A stretch of 64,000 nt of DNA from Bolinopsis microptera (taxonomy: Eukaryota > Ctenophora > Tentaculata > Lobata > Bolinopsidae), in contig NC_087076.1 of assembly GCF_026151205.1 (NCBI RefSeq), forward strand, positions 2,937,902-3,001,901. The letters run 5' to 3'. The notes beneath the pieces are model-generated. The model was not told the DNA's origin. It worked only from the letters and a program-made list of their open reading frames with translations, and did no database searches. Of this stretch, positions 48,901 to 57,623 are shown piece by piece. The translations under genes were made by a program, and so were the position numbers. How positions within the stretch are numbered: position 1 is the stretch's first letter; each line of letters starts with the position of its first letter.

Positions 48901-49423
48901 ATGACTCTGTGGAAACCACTGCCCTCGTAACCGAATCCTTTCTGAGATGGAAAACTTTATGAGTGTTGCTAATTTAACCGCACATTTGAGAAAAGCTGGG
49001 CCATTTATAGTGCTTAACTAGAATCATTATTGGTGAAAAGAGAAAATCAAAACAAACCTCGCCGGTAGCTAAGGTGACAAAGTTTTTGACTGTCTTAGGC
49101 ACGTCGTTACCGAACAAGCTGATCTCGATTCTCCCAATGGATTCGTCTCCAATAGCCATGTCGAAAAACACCTGAACAAATGGTATAGAAAGGATCCATC
49201 CTTGATAGTGTACACAGCCGTTAATAAATGAATACCCTTAAGTCAGTCATGCAAAAGTGACAGAAATGAAGAATAAATTGTATAAGTAAAATTCACTCAT
49301 ACTCGTACTTACGATGTCGGAAACATCTAACTTGTCTTTAGCCGCTTGTACGACGACTGTCTGTGACGGGAAAGCAAAGAAATACACTAAGAAGCAGACA
49401 GCTCCAATACCGACGACCTTCAT
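42866..49423 (-). CDS. PPIB: Cyclophilin B, secretory peptidyl-prolyl isomerase, 5 exons
   Basis: Catalyses cis-trans isomerisation of X-Pro bonds in proteins folding in the endoplasmic reticulum. Five exons with GT/AG borders and matching phases join to 627 nt (208 aa; human PPIB is 216). Residues 1-28 are a signal peptide ([16 protein letters not shown]), then the cyclophilin domain with catalytic [20 protein letters not shown], the NGSQFFIT strand and a W-L-D-G-[RK]-H-V-V-F-G motif. The tail ends VDKS and lacks an obvious KDEL-type signal, as in other PPIBs, which end differently. The reading frame extends further upstream of the chosen ATG, but only this start gives a signal peptide at the N-terminus. 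Intron 3 (43432-48847) contains a GLYAT-like gene on the same strand. Confidence 0.95.
43247..43431 (-). CDS. PPIB: PPIB exon 4
   Basis: Encodes [20 protein letters not shown], then the [16 protein letters not shown] strand and [16 protein letters not shown]. The active-site Gln/Phe and the cyclosporin-contacting W-L-D-G-[RK]-H are present. Acceptor aactttcag, donor ATT|gtaagt. Confidence 0.96.
43702..44013 (-). CDS. Doubtful ORF of 103 codons in PPIB intron 3
   Basis: Contains [20 protein letters not shown] and [18 protein letters not shown]. No domain recognised. It overlaps a GC-rich ggctagcggcgcgcgg tract at its 3' end. Could be a chance ORF, an old transposon fragment or a small gene. 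Confidence 0.2.
   Translation of the reverse strand: MLFPWEKCLLVSPVFNRKNNVQYLHANLDYSLQILEFCTKDGETVSYFHFHLNGSFAFGIRKQINCYVDVNDCFKDTKQYYVCTRRSDILKQYTAFYILTARR
44913..45809 (-). CDS. Glycine N-acyltransferase-like protein (GLYAT family), intronless
   Basis: A 298-aa single-exon ORF. The family transfers acyl groups from acyl-CoA to the amino group of glycine or glutamine, in mammals in mitochondria for detoxifying aromatic and short-chain acids. The N-terminal two thirds resemble the GLYAT N-terminal domain; from about residue 185 there is a GNAT fold with [20 protein letters not shown] (strand 4) and the acetyl-CoA loop [12 protein letters not shown] (232-243), then [13 protein letters not shown] (strand 6 / helix region typical of GNATs). 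Start: two Met codons, at positions 1 and 6; the first is used here. It lies inside PPIB intron 3 on the same strand, and a foldback element starts 148 bp upstream. Substrate and compartment cannot be read from sequence; no clear mitochondrial presequence is seen. Confidence 0.85.
   Translation of the reverse strand: MCTILMEKIAPLKSLEIPEKMFLFKTHVSFIEKGWLPKDGNVIVNSFQSSTGHIYSSIIHQQIDNKLIVRMDFFIDDEATLEEIDIFLDEVLNGKNEANFSSWFVMNMQTRYFDDIVRGVIQRLNFHFGKDPSKFNHNMIASPTTEPGQISVPQGYILGPLLEGHAEVITKQWALDIGFGDASYDSLQSMVLANITQRPCFGIFSNSDPTTPIAWLAVYGTGSIGQLHVKEGHRGRGLARILLRNALKIVQKTHGMECRVHACAEKTNTASLNLLLSEGWQLQPFNHKIILFRKTGEQ
45957..47064. mobile_element. 1.1-kb foldback element with nested short repeats
   Basis: Nearly the whole element is one inverted repeat about a centre near 46510. 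Ends: ggggaagttggtcgtttagc at left, and its inverted counterpart ending gaccaagttgcccc at right. The outer 180 bp of each arm is tandem copies of gtctatgcaac or its reverse; the inner parts are irregular repeats of ccggctactagccgg. No ORF or transposase. No clear target-site duplication. Resembles foldback or MITE-type DNA elements; family unknown. Confidence 0.8.
48281..48308. repeat. Hairpin 1 in PPIB intron 3
   Basis: gaaggttctg and cagaaccttc form a perfect 10-bp stem around the 8-base loop gatcaatt. Confidence 0.75.
48329..48371. repeat. Hairpin 2 in PPIB intron 3
   Basis: aaaagtgttggagcg (48329-48343) pairs with cgctccaacactttt (48357-48371); after one C-A mismatch ctac pairs with gtag around loop att. 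Twenty-bp stem in total. A long, near-perfect short-loop hairpin is unusual in this A+T-rich intron. Confidence 0.85.
48848..48941 (-). CDS. PPIB: PPIB exon 3 (catalytic segment)
   Basis: Encodes [20 protein letters not shown] then [11 protein letters not shown]. Carries the catalytic arginine (FHR) and the F-M-I-Q-G-G-D-F substrate pocket. Donor GAG|gtcagt, phase 1. Confidence 0.96.
49058..49171 (-). CDS. PPIB: PPIB exon 2
   Basis: Encodes [20 protein letters not shown] and [14 protein letters not shown], the first strands and helix of the cyclophilin fold. Acceptor ttgttcag, donor GAG|gtttgt. Confidence 0.95.
49313..49423 (-). CDS. PPIB: PPIB exon 1 (signal peptide)
   Basis: Thirty-seven codons from [20 protein letters not shown] to KLDVSDI; hydrophobic core then a likely cleavage near VQAA. 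Donor ATC|gtaagt. Confidence 0.92.
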
Positions 49424-50269
49424 GATTATACTGGTCTTGGACGAACGTTTATTGAAAGACAACGAAATGGTTTGAACTTTCTTACCCATGCAAGATAAAC
49501 AACCTACCCTTACAAGGTGACGTTGCTCTATGTACGTTTCTAATTGTGTGCGGAGTAAAACTGAGTTTTCCGTTTTCCAAAATAAATTGTTACGCGCGGC
49601 GTAAGTGCACAGTCTCAACTTTGACGGATGATACTCGTTTAACAAAAATTTCGCCGCGGTTAAACCACGCACGATAAATTTTCCCGGCCCTACGATGTAC
49701 TTGTACCATTAATTCTTTTGAGTGAAAAGTGTGACTGGAAAAAAAAGTGCAACATATTTACACACTATGTTTTTTATAAATGAATGGGATTCGTGCATGG
49801 TAAAAAATGACGATTTATTTGACCAATGTAGCGCCGCGCATCAACAATAAATGAATCCAGAAAATTGTGGAAAATAACTTTGCGAAGGAGGAACTTCACT
49901 GTAACGTAACTGTAATTAATTAACACATGGCTAGCGTCGCGCGCAGCATAACAGATGCTTCCTATACACATGATTATAGGTTAGTGGTCTATATTACGAA
50001 GGAGCAGACTTTTGTCGTCAACGTAGGACCGTCGGGCCACCTCATATATCCAAACCCGATTACTTATTCCCTACGACATACGATCTTTTTGCCTTCTATT
50101 CGGCAAGAGCAGGGAAAAAAATTTTCAAAGTATGTAGTAGCGCGCGCCGCTTTCTTCTCGAAATATGAGCCCGATGCATGTGTTTATACGAAGTAGCGTG
50201 CTCCGGGTCAGTCCATTAACAATAAAAATCACTATTTAATGTGTCAAGTTCTAAATCAGAGCTTAGTTT
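49424..50269. other. 5' flank of PPIB
   Basis: Should include the PPIB promoter, but no TATA or other clear core element was assigned. From about 50135 to 50215 there is an inverted, diverged copy of the GC-rich repeat found at 39985-40060 (tagcgcgcgccgctttcttc). The + strand ORF at 49927-50196 overlaps that repeat and is not supported as a gene. Confidence 0.5.
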
Positions 50270-50550
50270 ACGGGTGATACTCGTAAAATATCTGTTCCAT
50301 ATATTGGACCGTCGACGAGTCCAACTCGGCGCGCGTCCTGGTAAGTTATAAACCTACAAGAGCTTAGTAGACGATTTGATTGATTGGGAACTGGGTTTTA
50401 CTACACCAGTTTATGTTTACTAAAACAGATATTGAACAGCAATTTAATAAGATAAAAATCTTGTAGGTTTACAACCTACCAGGACGCGCGCCGAGTTGGA
50501 CTCGTCGACGGTCCAATATATGGAACAGATATTTTACGAGTATCACCCGT
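50270..50550. mobile_element. 281-bp inverted-repeat element (MITE-like)
   Basis: Two 91-bp arms, 50270-50360 and 50460-50550, almost perfect reverse complements, around a 99-bp spacer. Arms contain acgggtgatactcgtaaaat, gaccgtcgacgagtcc and ggcgcgcgtcctgg. A single diverged arm lies at 39177-39255. No ORF. Probably a non-autonomous DNA element. Confidence 0.8.
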
Positions 50551-51110
50551 TAATAAAAATCGCGTACCAGCGTACTTTAAAATCTGTATGATTCATGAAA
50601 TTAAAAGTAGCTATTACTATATGGAAGCAGTTCTAACGAGCTCTTCTCAAACACAAGGATATATTTTGTGAACTTGGCTAGTATATATGAAACATTTGAT
50701 ATGGAGTTGTAAAGGGAGTTATGTGCCTCGCCGGGCTAAAGTAATGGAGGATGCAGATGACCTTGCTGTACGGCAAGTTAAACAAGGATCTGAAACTACT
50801 AGGTTCCGTACAGACTCATCTCTGCACCCGTGTCAATATGTTCATTATATGCAAGCGTCTTGATTTATGACCATTAAGAGTTAAATAAATTGTTTATATT
50901 CCCCATCATGGACTAGTGGCTCAACAAAACTGCGTCGGAAATTAAAGCTCAGCTACAGCCTGAAGACTATTCAGTCTTGTGTAGAAAATAACTTCAGCTA
51001 CCAATATGTCCCTCACAAACATGGTCCAAAACATATCAAAACAGCACACGAAACACACACCCAAAAAAAGTTGTCAACCGTTGCTCTCATCGGCAAAATA
51101 AATTTGCCCG
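50551..51110. other. Stretch without recognised features
   Basis: No gene or repeat was recognised on either strand. Confidence 0.6.
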
Positions 51111-51320
51111 TCCTTTAGGATACAAAGGATACAAGGATACAAGGATACAAAAGTGATAATTATTTTATTGAGTTCACAATAGTTATAATTCTGAAATAAT
51201 TTAAGTTACACACTTCTAATCATTTACAAATGTGTAGGGATAAAATAGAAATGTTATAATATAATGCTATTTTCTTTAAGTAAATCAAATTTGTATGGTT
51301 CATGAGTTTATTTTGACTTC

Positions 51321-52712
51321 CTAGAGCATCATACACTTGCCAGTATTTGAGTGGAAATCTGGGCTCTTATAATAGGCTGTATATTGTTCGTTCACAGAGA
51401 GAATTGAATGGATTGCTCTTGCTGTGGCAGTAAATTTGGTAGGATCTAGATTTTTGTTGGAGAGCAGACCGGCTAGGTCAGTGATGTTTTGGGGATAAAA
51501 GTTGAATTTTTCCCTAACTGAGGAGTAAAGCAAACAGTCAATTAATACATGGCTTTCGTCCTCGATAGGTTTGAGCCCTTTACTGAAAAAGCAGTAAGTG
51601 CACCAACGTTCTTCTCTTGGTACAAGAGGGGTTTCGTATCTGCCCCTTTCAACGTAGAGGTTGTGGCAGCTGATACGAAACCTTGTCAAGCTTTTTCGAA
51701 AATCAGGTACTTTGATTATTCGTAGGTATGCCTCTGGTTCAAAATCATGTTTAATTAAGTTATAGAATTCTAGTTTTGGTGAGGAGGCCTTGGCAGATTT
51801 CCAGGTATTCACGAATTCTTCCCTCATATTATGACTGATTTGGGTGGAGAGCTTAGATTTTGATGAAGATGAGTGGGGGACGTTGTATTTGGTGAGAAGC
51901 TTTGAGATGTTGGTATACCAAGGAAGGCCCAGCATGATCTGCTCGTGAAATGCAGCACAAAGTAGTTCATTTTCGGTGCTTTCAAGGCGACTATAGTAAT
52001 CTATTGCAAGTTTGCAGGCTTCAAAGAATAGGGGGTGGCGCCCACTTTCGCCCCAGCAACCTATATTTGATGCTTTTGAATGGACGGACAAAGACCACTT
52101 GATAAATTTTAGGTGGAATTTCTCATAGTGGTCCTGTGCAATGTACTTCAGGGTATGCTGGGGGCTGGCTTTGTCATCTATTTTTGAAAGGTATCTCATT
52201 GTTTTAGAGTGGGGGCATAAGACTTGACAGCCATAAAGCAGGATTGGTTTGATTAAGGAATCAAATAGAATATTAAGGGCACGGTGAGAGAGGGCATCTT
52301 TAACTATATTGCCTTTAAGGCCATATAGAGCACGGAGAGCTTTGGCCCTCAGCTCAGTATTTGCTGCCGTAAAGGATCCATTTCTGTGGAATATTATGCC
52401 AAGATAGCAGTACTTTTCGGTGTGCTGGATGGGCTGACCTCCCAATGTAAATGTTTCATGGGACTGCTTCTTTTTGGGAGGGCTGAATATAACAATCTTA
52501 GTTTTCTTTATATTTACTTCAAGGCCCATGGAGTTACAGAAGTCAGATAGAATGTTGATATTGACTTGCAAGGCCTTGGGACTTAGAGCAAGAAGGACAA
52601 GATCGTCAGCCCAGAGCAGATGTGATATTAGAACGTCAGCAAGAACTGGATAATCACCAACAGATTTCAGAAGAGATGACAAGTTATTAATATAGATTTT
52701 AAAAATCCTTTA
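51321..52712 (-). pseudogene. Reverse transcriptase C-terminal fragment of LINE
   Basis: Open for about 460 codons. Starts within the RT at FKIYINNLSSLL, then the catalytic LLWADDLVLLA motif (motif C), the thumb region with YCYLGIIF, and a cysteine/histidine segment WCTYCFFSKG followed by ESHVLIDCLLYSSVREK, typical of L1-like RT tails. Motifs A and B and the whole endonuclease are absent, so it cannot be active. Confidence 0.85.
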
Positions 52713-53479
52713 TGTAAAACTTTTTGGTCGGTTCTGCAAGTGCCCGCTTCTTCATGTCCTGTACCAGATCTTTCCGGAACTTCCTCTGTTCGACAGACCG
52801 ATCAGGGCTCCAAAAAACTGTCTTAAACTTCTCACTCTGCCGCAGGTTCCTGGCATTCCTCAGAATCTGATCAACGATGAGCGAGTTTGAGGTGATAACT
52901 TTAACTGGTCGCGTTGAGTCAACCGTTTTCTTTCTTCCTATTCTCTGAGCCTCTACTTTTGGCTTTATGCCAATAGTTTCCAGAACTTCACTGACTTGAG
53001 ATTCGAGCTTCTCTTCTTTTTCCTCAGGCAGACCGAAGATAAGAAGGTTCCTGCTGCGGTCCTCCTCTGCAACAATAGTCTTGACTACAGACGTCAATGC
53101 TTCCGGGCTGATTACTGGAGACTGTGCTGGCAAACTTTGAACGACAGAGCTGTAAGATTGGAACTCCGCTTTCACTGAATCAGCAACTGAACTTGACACA
53201 GTTTTCTTCATCGCTTCAAGTTGCTCGGTCTTGCAAGCTGATAGCTCGGCCTGAACACTGATAATCTGCTCTTGCTTCTCAATTAACTGACCCTGAAGTC
53301 TGGTCAACACATTCTTATACGCTTCAACGGTCTCCATAAGATAGTTCGTATACTCAAAAGATCGACCACACACATCGACAATCTCCGGCTTATTCAGTCT
53401 GTTGAAGTTCTTAGCGTCCGCAATGTCCTTTAACTTTCCGTACGGCTTGCCAAATTTCTTCAGAGTCTCTTTTTTTTTT
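52699..53479 (-). pseudogene. LINE ORF1 (L1-type RNA-binding protein), truncated
   Basis: Encodes a coiled coil (about 53370-53200, AYKNVLTRLQGQLIEKQEQI), then an RRM-like domain with NLLIFGLPEEKEEK and a C-terminal RIGRKK...RPVKV segment with VEQRKFRKDL, as in L1 ORF1 proteins. The frame is open up to 53479 on the 5' side without a clear ATG, and ends with a stop at 52699 where the deletion joins it to RT sequence. Confidence 0.8.
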
Positions 53480-53480
53480 T

Positions 53481-54209
53481 AAATTTGAAAATTCAATTAA
53501 TTATTATATATATAAATCAAGCGTTACATTTCAGCCATGCAAAATTACAATGACATATTTTGATATACTAATTGATAAATGGTACTGCAATATAAGTTGC
53601 TTAATGTTTGGCCGGATGACAACTAACTTAAAGAGAAAAATAAACTTGATTACATAATAATTAATTTGGCTGAACCAACACATAGCAAGAGCCACATTAA
53701 CGTTGGGGCCGTCGATGCTCCAGGTGAACATCTCATTCCACAATATGTAATTGATACTTTCCAAGTCCAAATCTGCCATCGTAAAGATCAGCACAACAAG
53801 CTAGCAGCGCAGTAGCGGTGCAATTATCAAGAGATAAGCAGTGCGATAACGAGAGCTAACAATTTTAAAACGGCAGTGAGAGTGTATTTCGACTAATGTT
53901 ATAGTATCAGAGCTTCCTCTTTCTGTACAGAAGGTTACGTTTCCACTAACAACTAACTTACTCGCCCGAATAAAAATATTGTAGAAAGGCTCTGAGCACT
54001 ACTATTATATGCACTGTTGCTGTGGGTATGAAATTGATTTTAATAAACGTATCTTTGGACGCTGATTCCGAATCATACAAATTACCAATGACGTAAAATA
54101 AAAATGCTTCCCTGAGCTGAGGCTAGGCTAGGAGTTAATAAAACAAATATTTAATAAAACAAATATTTATTTTTACGGCACAATCAAACAATATCAATAA
54201 TAAATAAAT
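53481..54209. other. Stretch without recognised features
   Basis: A+T-rich, no gene recognised. The minus ORF at 53531-53794 has no motif. Confidence 0.6.
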
Positions 54210-54540
54210 CAGGGGAGTTAGTTAGTAGTAGTAGTAGTTAGTAGGTGACGGGAGCTTCTAAGCTTTCCGTAGTGCCCCCAACCTGCTTTCAGATATGGGA
54301 GTCATATATGCCTTCAGTTTCCACCCGGTGAACCTGGTCGGCGAGCCCCCAGGTTTCAACTGCGCATGATAATATAGCCGTGCGGGTAATAAATCCCGGG
54401 TTGGCTTCTCGTGTATTCGGTAGTGTGGCCGACCCCACTACTCTGCTGCGCGGTGCCGTGTTGGGTTGCTATCCCGGCGCGCGCCGGAGCTAGCCCCTCT
54501 CCCCGGCCTCCGCGCACTTCGGCTATTTCGCTATATAAGA
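54210..54540 (-). repeat. Probable 3' fragment of a retroelement
   Basis: On the minus strand a GC-rich segment (ggctagctccggcgcgcgcc) leads through gaaagcaggttgggggcact to a tail of ACT/AACT units (54214-54241 on +), a simple-repeat tail like those of non-LTR elements. No readable ORF remains. Low certainty. Confidence 0.35.
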
Positions 54541-54640
54541 ATTGAAATCTGCGTTCGTTTTGCGTACTGTATGTTTGGTAAGATAATTATTTGTAAAGAA
54601 TCAGAGTTGTCATGCCGCTCGCCCGAGCGTTTGGAGTTTT

Positions 54641-55036
54641 AGGAGCCAGTCCAGACACTTGCCTGGATTGCATCGCAATAGCTCCGTATCGACTCCTTAC
54701 GCCCGAGTAAGTTGTTATATCCTATGTACTCTGTAAGTTTCACGTTAGAGTAAGTTGTTATATACTCTGTAAGTTTCACGTTAGCGTCTGAGGTACCAGT
54801 CCAGACTATGTGTCTGGTTCGCATCGCTAAGGTCCTATAGTGACGCGTTGCGCTTAACTCAAGAGATGTGAGTACGATGAGATTGTAATTTTATTGTATG
54901 ACTGTAACTTGGAGATGGGTGATCAGGATTAGAAAATGTATCGTTTGCAGTACCGAGAGGTTGGAACTAAGGGAGCCAGCCTGGACTCTTGTCCAGATTG
55001 CATCGCAATAGCCCCTTGTCGACCCTCGCTCTCGTT
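54641..55036 (+). repeat. Three copies of a structured ~60-nt motif
   Basis: Copies at 54641-54698, 54790-54847 and 54969-55036 share agccagtccagac and gcatcgcaatagc. Each has a short stem: tccag/ctgga, ccagac/gtctgg and ctggac/gtccag, with different bases but preserved pairing. Between copies 1 and 2 a 35-bp unit (gagtaagttgttatat with actctgtaagtttcacgt) is duplicated. Not a tRNA: no cloverleaf could be drawn, though copy 2 has a B-box-like ggttcgcatcg. Confidence 0.5.
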
Positions 55037-55039
55037 CCT

Positions 55040-55345
55040 GGTAACGGTGTGTGGTTACTATGGTAACAGTGTGTAGTTGGTAACAGTGTGTAGTTGCTAT
55101 GGTGAGTTGCTATGGTAACAGTGTGTAGTAGCGATGGTAACAGTGTGTAGTTGCTATGGTATCGGTGTGTAGTTGCTATGGTAACAGTGTGTAGTTGCTA
55201 TAGTATCAGTATGTAGTTACTATGGTAGCAGTGTTTAGTTGCTAGGTAGTGATTTGGAGTTGCTACGGTAACCGTGTGTGGTTGCTATGTTAAGAGTGTG
55301 TAGTTTCTATGGCAACATTAAATGGTTGCTGTGGTAACAATTTAG
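55040..55345. repeat. 22-bp minisatellite (ggtaacagtgtgtagttgct)
   Basis: About 13 units of tggtaacagtgtgtagttgc plus ta, diverging toward the right end. Starts directly after the third structured motif copy. Confidence 0.9.
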
Positions 55346-56066
55346 AGTTCTTCTTCGTTGACAAATTCTAGTAAAGTCGTTTCAAATGATTAACATCGTT
55401 TAAATGAATAAATCTGAATAAAAAGTTGAAACAATAGATAATAAAATTACCCGCCATGCGCGCTACCAGAGTAGCTAGCGCGCAAAACGTATTAAAGGAT
55501 TGACAGCGAGATCATTAGCACATACTGTGCTCAAATGGCGTTCGCGCGTTACGTAAAATATAGGAAAAATTTAATATAGCAATCTCAATTCGAATCAAGA
55601 TAACGCTGATAGGATGAATCAATCATTCATTGATAAGCCAGTGTGTGCTACACTCATATCGTTTCATCTACACACTAAGTAATCACTAATCTATAATGAT
55701 GAAGTAGTGGCAGAAAAGTCATGCCTTGTAACATGATCAGGTTTGACAGCGGTGCTATAGTCCCTTCGCATTTGATGGCTGAAGATTACTTCGGTGAGTC
55801 TGTTTGAGAGGTTGTGCTATTAGAGTGGAATTTACCAGGTGTAGGAGCTGCGCCTTGAGGGAAGAATGTAACCAGTTTTGGAAAACAGTCGCCCTGTCGT
55901 GTGGTAATATTTTAATTCTGTGAAAGCATGGTTCGAGTTAAAATTTATAAACAAGTAAGTAAAGTGAATCAATTTTACACGCTAAAACTTTATATAAACA
56001 TGGGCTTTTAAGGAAAATAGATCATGTTAGGTCTGATATGTCTGGCCGGAGGCCTTTCTCTTTGAT
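55346..56066. other. Stretch upstream of the RT ORF
   Basis: No gene recognised. A GC-rich gcgcgctaccagagtagcta hairpin-like segment is near 55456-55482 and resembles the dispersed GC-rich repeats. It may include the 5' part of the following retroelement, but no endonuclease motif was found. Confidence 0.5.
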
Positions 56067-57623
56067 ATGTGGTGTATGGCCATGGGCCGTTCTCTTTTGT
56101 ATGATGTGGAGGATGAGAATTTCAATAGGTATATAATATTTCATATTATATTACAGAAATATGCAGACTGTATAAATACCGCATTTGAAACAAACACCAC
56201 CATAACATCTATTGGAAAAGGCAACATTACTCCACTCCAAAAGCCTAAGAAACCACTTGGTCCAGCAGCAAACATCAGACCTCTCACCCTCTCAAACTGC
56301 TCCAGAAAATTACTGTCAATGATTACCCTAAAACGTATCCAAGGCAAGCTAGATCAGTACACCGGTCCTACACAAAGTGCTTACAAGAGAGGTAGAAGTT
56401 GTGGCGATATAATTTGGTCTCAACGTATGCTAACCTCAGTGGTACTTAGAAAGCATTGGAGCTACCACAGAATGAGTATAGACATGTCAAGTGCCTTTGA
56501 CACCATCAGCAGAGAAACAGTACTCAATGTTCTTGAAGATGCTGGCTGTACTAGTGATGAAATTAGGATGGTACGGCTCCTACTATCAAACACAGTGTTG
56601 AAAGTAAAAGTCAATAATACTGTATCAATTGAGTTCCAAAGCACAACTGGAGCATTTCAAGGAGATGCACTATCAGGTAATCTATTTACTGTTGTTGAAG
56701 CCGCTGCACTTATTCACCTCAGATCTGTACTCTCCCAAGTATCATCAACACCTTACCCAGTGAATCATCCAATCCCTAATCCTCCTATCTCAGAAGAATT
56801 CATGCCACTCGAAACAGGATACTCTGATGATATTGACTTTAATAACACTGAACTTGCTCCACTCAAAGAAATGCTTCCTATCGCTAAAGATATATTCCAG
56901 CAGTGGGACCTTCATATCAATTCTTCCAAGACTGAATTTGTCCATTTTTATTTAGCAGATCCTAAACCCACTGTTAAACGCAAGGTGATTGTTGGAAAAG
57001 TGTATAGAGGTGATGAAGAGTGGCGCTCTAACAAAACTTTAGGATCGTTGATGTGCACTGTTAAGGATATCAAGAATCGAATATTCCTTGGTAATGTTGC
57101 CTTTAGTAAATTTCAGAAAGTTTGGATGAAGAGCAAGATTTCAATCCAAAGGAAGATCAAAATCTACGAGGCACAAGTAGTCTCTATTCTACTCTACAAC
57201 TGCAACTCCTGGGCTGCACCACTAGCTTCGTTGAATGAACTTGATATTGCTCATCGCAAACACCTCCGAAGAATCCTCAACATCAGATGGCCTACTGGGG
57301 TTATTTCTAATGAGGCACTCTATGCTCGTTGTTATGTCACTCCCTTGTCTGTGAGAGTCTCTAAGTTTCGATGGAGAATGTTAGGACATATCTTAAGAGG
57401 ACAGGAAGACTCACCAGCATACACCTCTATGTTATTTGCTATAAATTCTGATATTTTTATGGAAGGGAGACGGGGTAGACCATGTTTAAACTTATTAGAT
57501 GTTATTAGAAAAGACTTGACTAGTAGAAATCTTGATATTAGACTTAAGAATTTGACTGATTTCGAAGACCTTAGATTTTTAGCTTTAGATAGGGAGGAGT
57601 GGAAGAAGTTAGAAGATGGTTGA
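56067..57623 (+). CDS. Non-LTR reverse transcriptase ORF, 518 aa
   Basis: Retroelement polymerase; would copy element RNA into DNA at the insertion site. RT motifs in order: fingers NITPLQKPKKPLGPAANIRP and LTLSNCSRKLLSMI; motif A SIDMSSAFDTI; motif B GAFQGDALSGNLF; catalytic motif C TGYSDDIDF; then thumb WDLHINSSKTEF and a C-terminal KFRWRMLGHILRG with GRRGRP. All three catalytic aspartates (motif A and the two of motif C) are kept and the frame is open. Neither an APE nor a restriction-like endonuclease is evident, so the ORF is probably 5'-truncated or the endonuclease is elsewhere. The first 30 or so residues do not look like RT and the true start is uncertain. Clade not assigned. Confidence 0.8.
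   Translation: MWCMAMGRSLLYDVEDENFNRYIIFHIILQKYADCINTAFETNTTITSIGKGNITPLQKPKKPLGPAANIRPLTLSNCSRKLLSMITLKRIQGKLDQYTGPTQSAYKRGRSCGDIIWSQRMLTSVVLRKHWSYHRMSIDMSSAFDTISRETVLNVLEDAGCTSDEIRMVRLLLSNTVLKVKVNNTVSIEFQSTTGAFQGDALSGNLFTVVEAAALIHLRSVLSQVSSTPYPVNHPIPNPPISEEFMPLETGYSDDIDFNNTELAPLKEMLPIAKDIFQQWDLHINSSKTEFVHFYLADPKPTVKRKVIVGKVYRGDEEWRSNKTLGSLMCTVKDIKNRIFLGNVAFSKFQKVWMKSKISIQRKIKIYEAQVVSILLYNCNSWAAPLASLNELDIAHRKHLRRILNIRWPTGVISNEALYARCYVTPLSVRVSKFRWRMLGHILRGQEDSPAYTSMLFAINSDIFMEGRRGRPCLNLLDVIRKDLTSRNLDIRLKNLTDFEDLRFLALDREEWKKLEDG

Larger units (their letters stand above)
51112..53480 (-). mobile_element. Internally deleted L1-like LINE
   Basis: On the minus strand an ORF1 runs straight into the C-terminal third of a reverse transcriptase, with the endonuclease and most of the RT missing; the junction is near 52710. 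The 3' end (low coordinates) carries a short tandem tail of ggatacaa units at 51117-51152, a common LINE tail form. The 5' end abuts a T-run (A-run on the element strand) at 53471-53480. No target-site duplication was identified. Confidence 0.8.

Noticed and set aside
49247-49672. Longer PPIB N-terminus from the upstream Met codon of the open frame
   Set aside because: It would bury the signal peptide; the internal Met at 49423 gives a normal cyclophilin B start.
49927-50196. 89-codon + strand ORF upstream of PPIB
   Set aside because: Its 3' half overlaps a dispersed GC-rich repeat that also occurs near 40 kb.
54786-54847. tRNA gene, because of a B-box-like ggttcgcatcg
   Set aside because: No cloverleaf, no acceptor stem, and the sister copies lack the B box.
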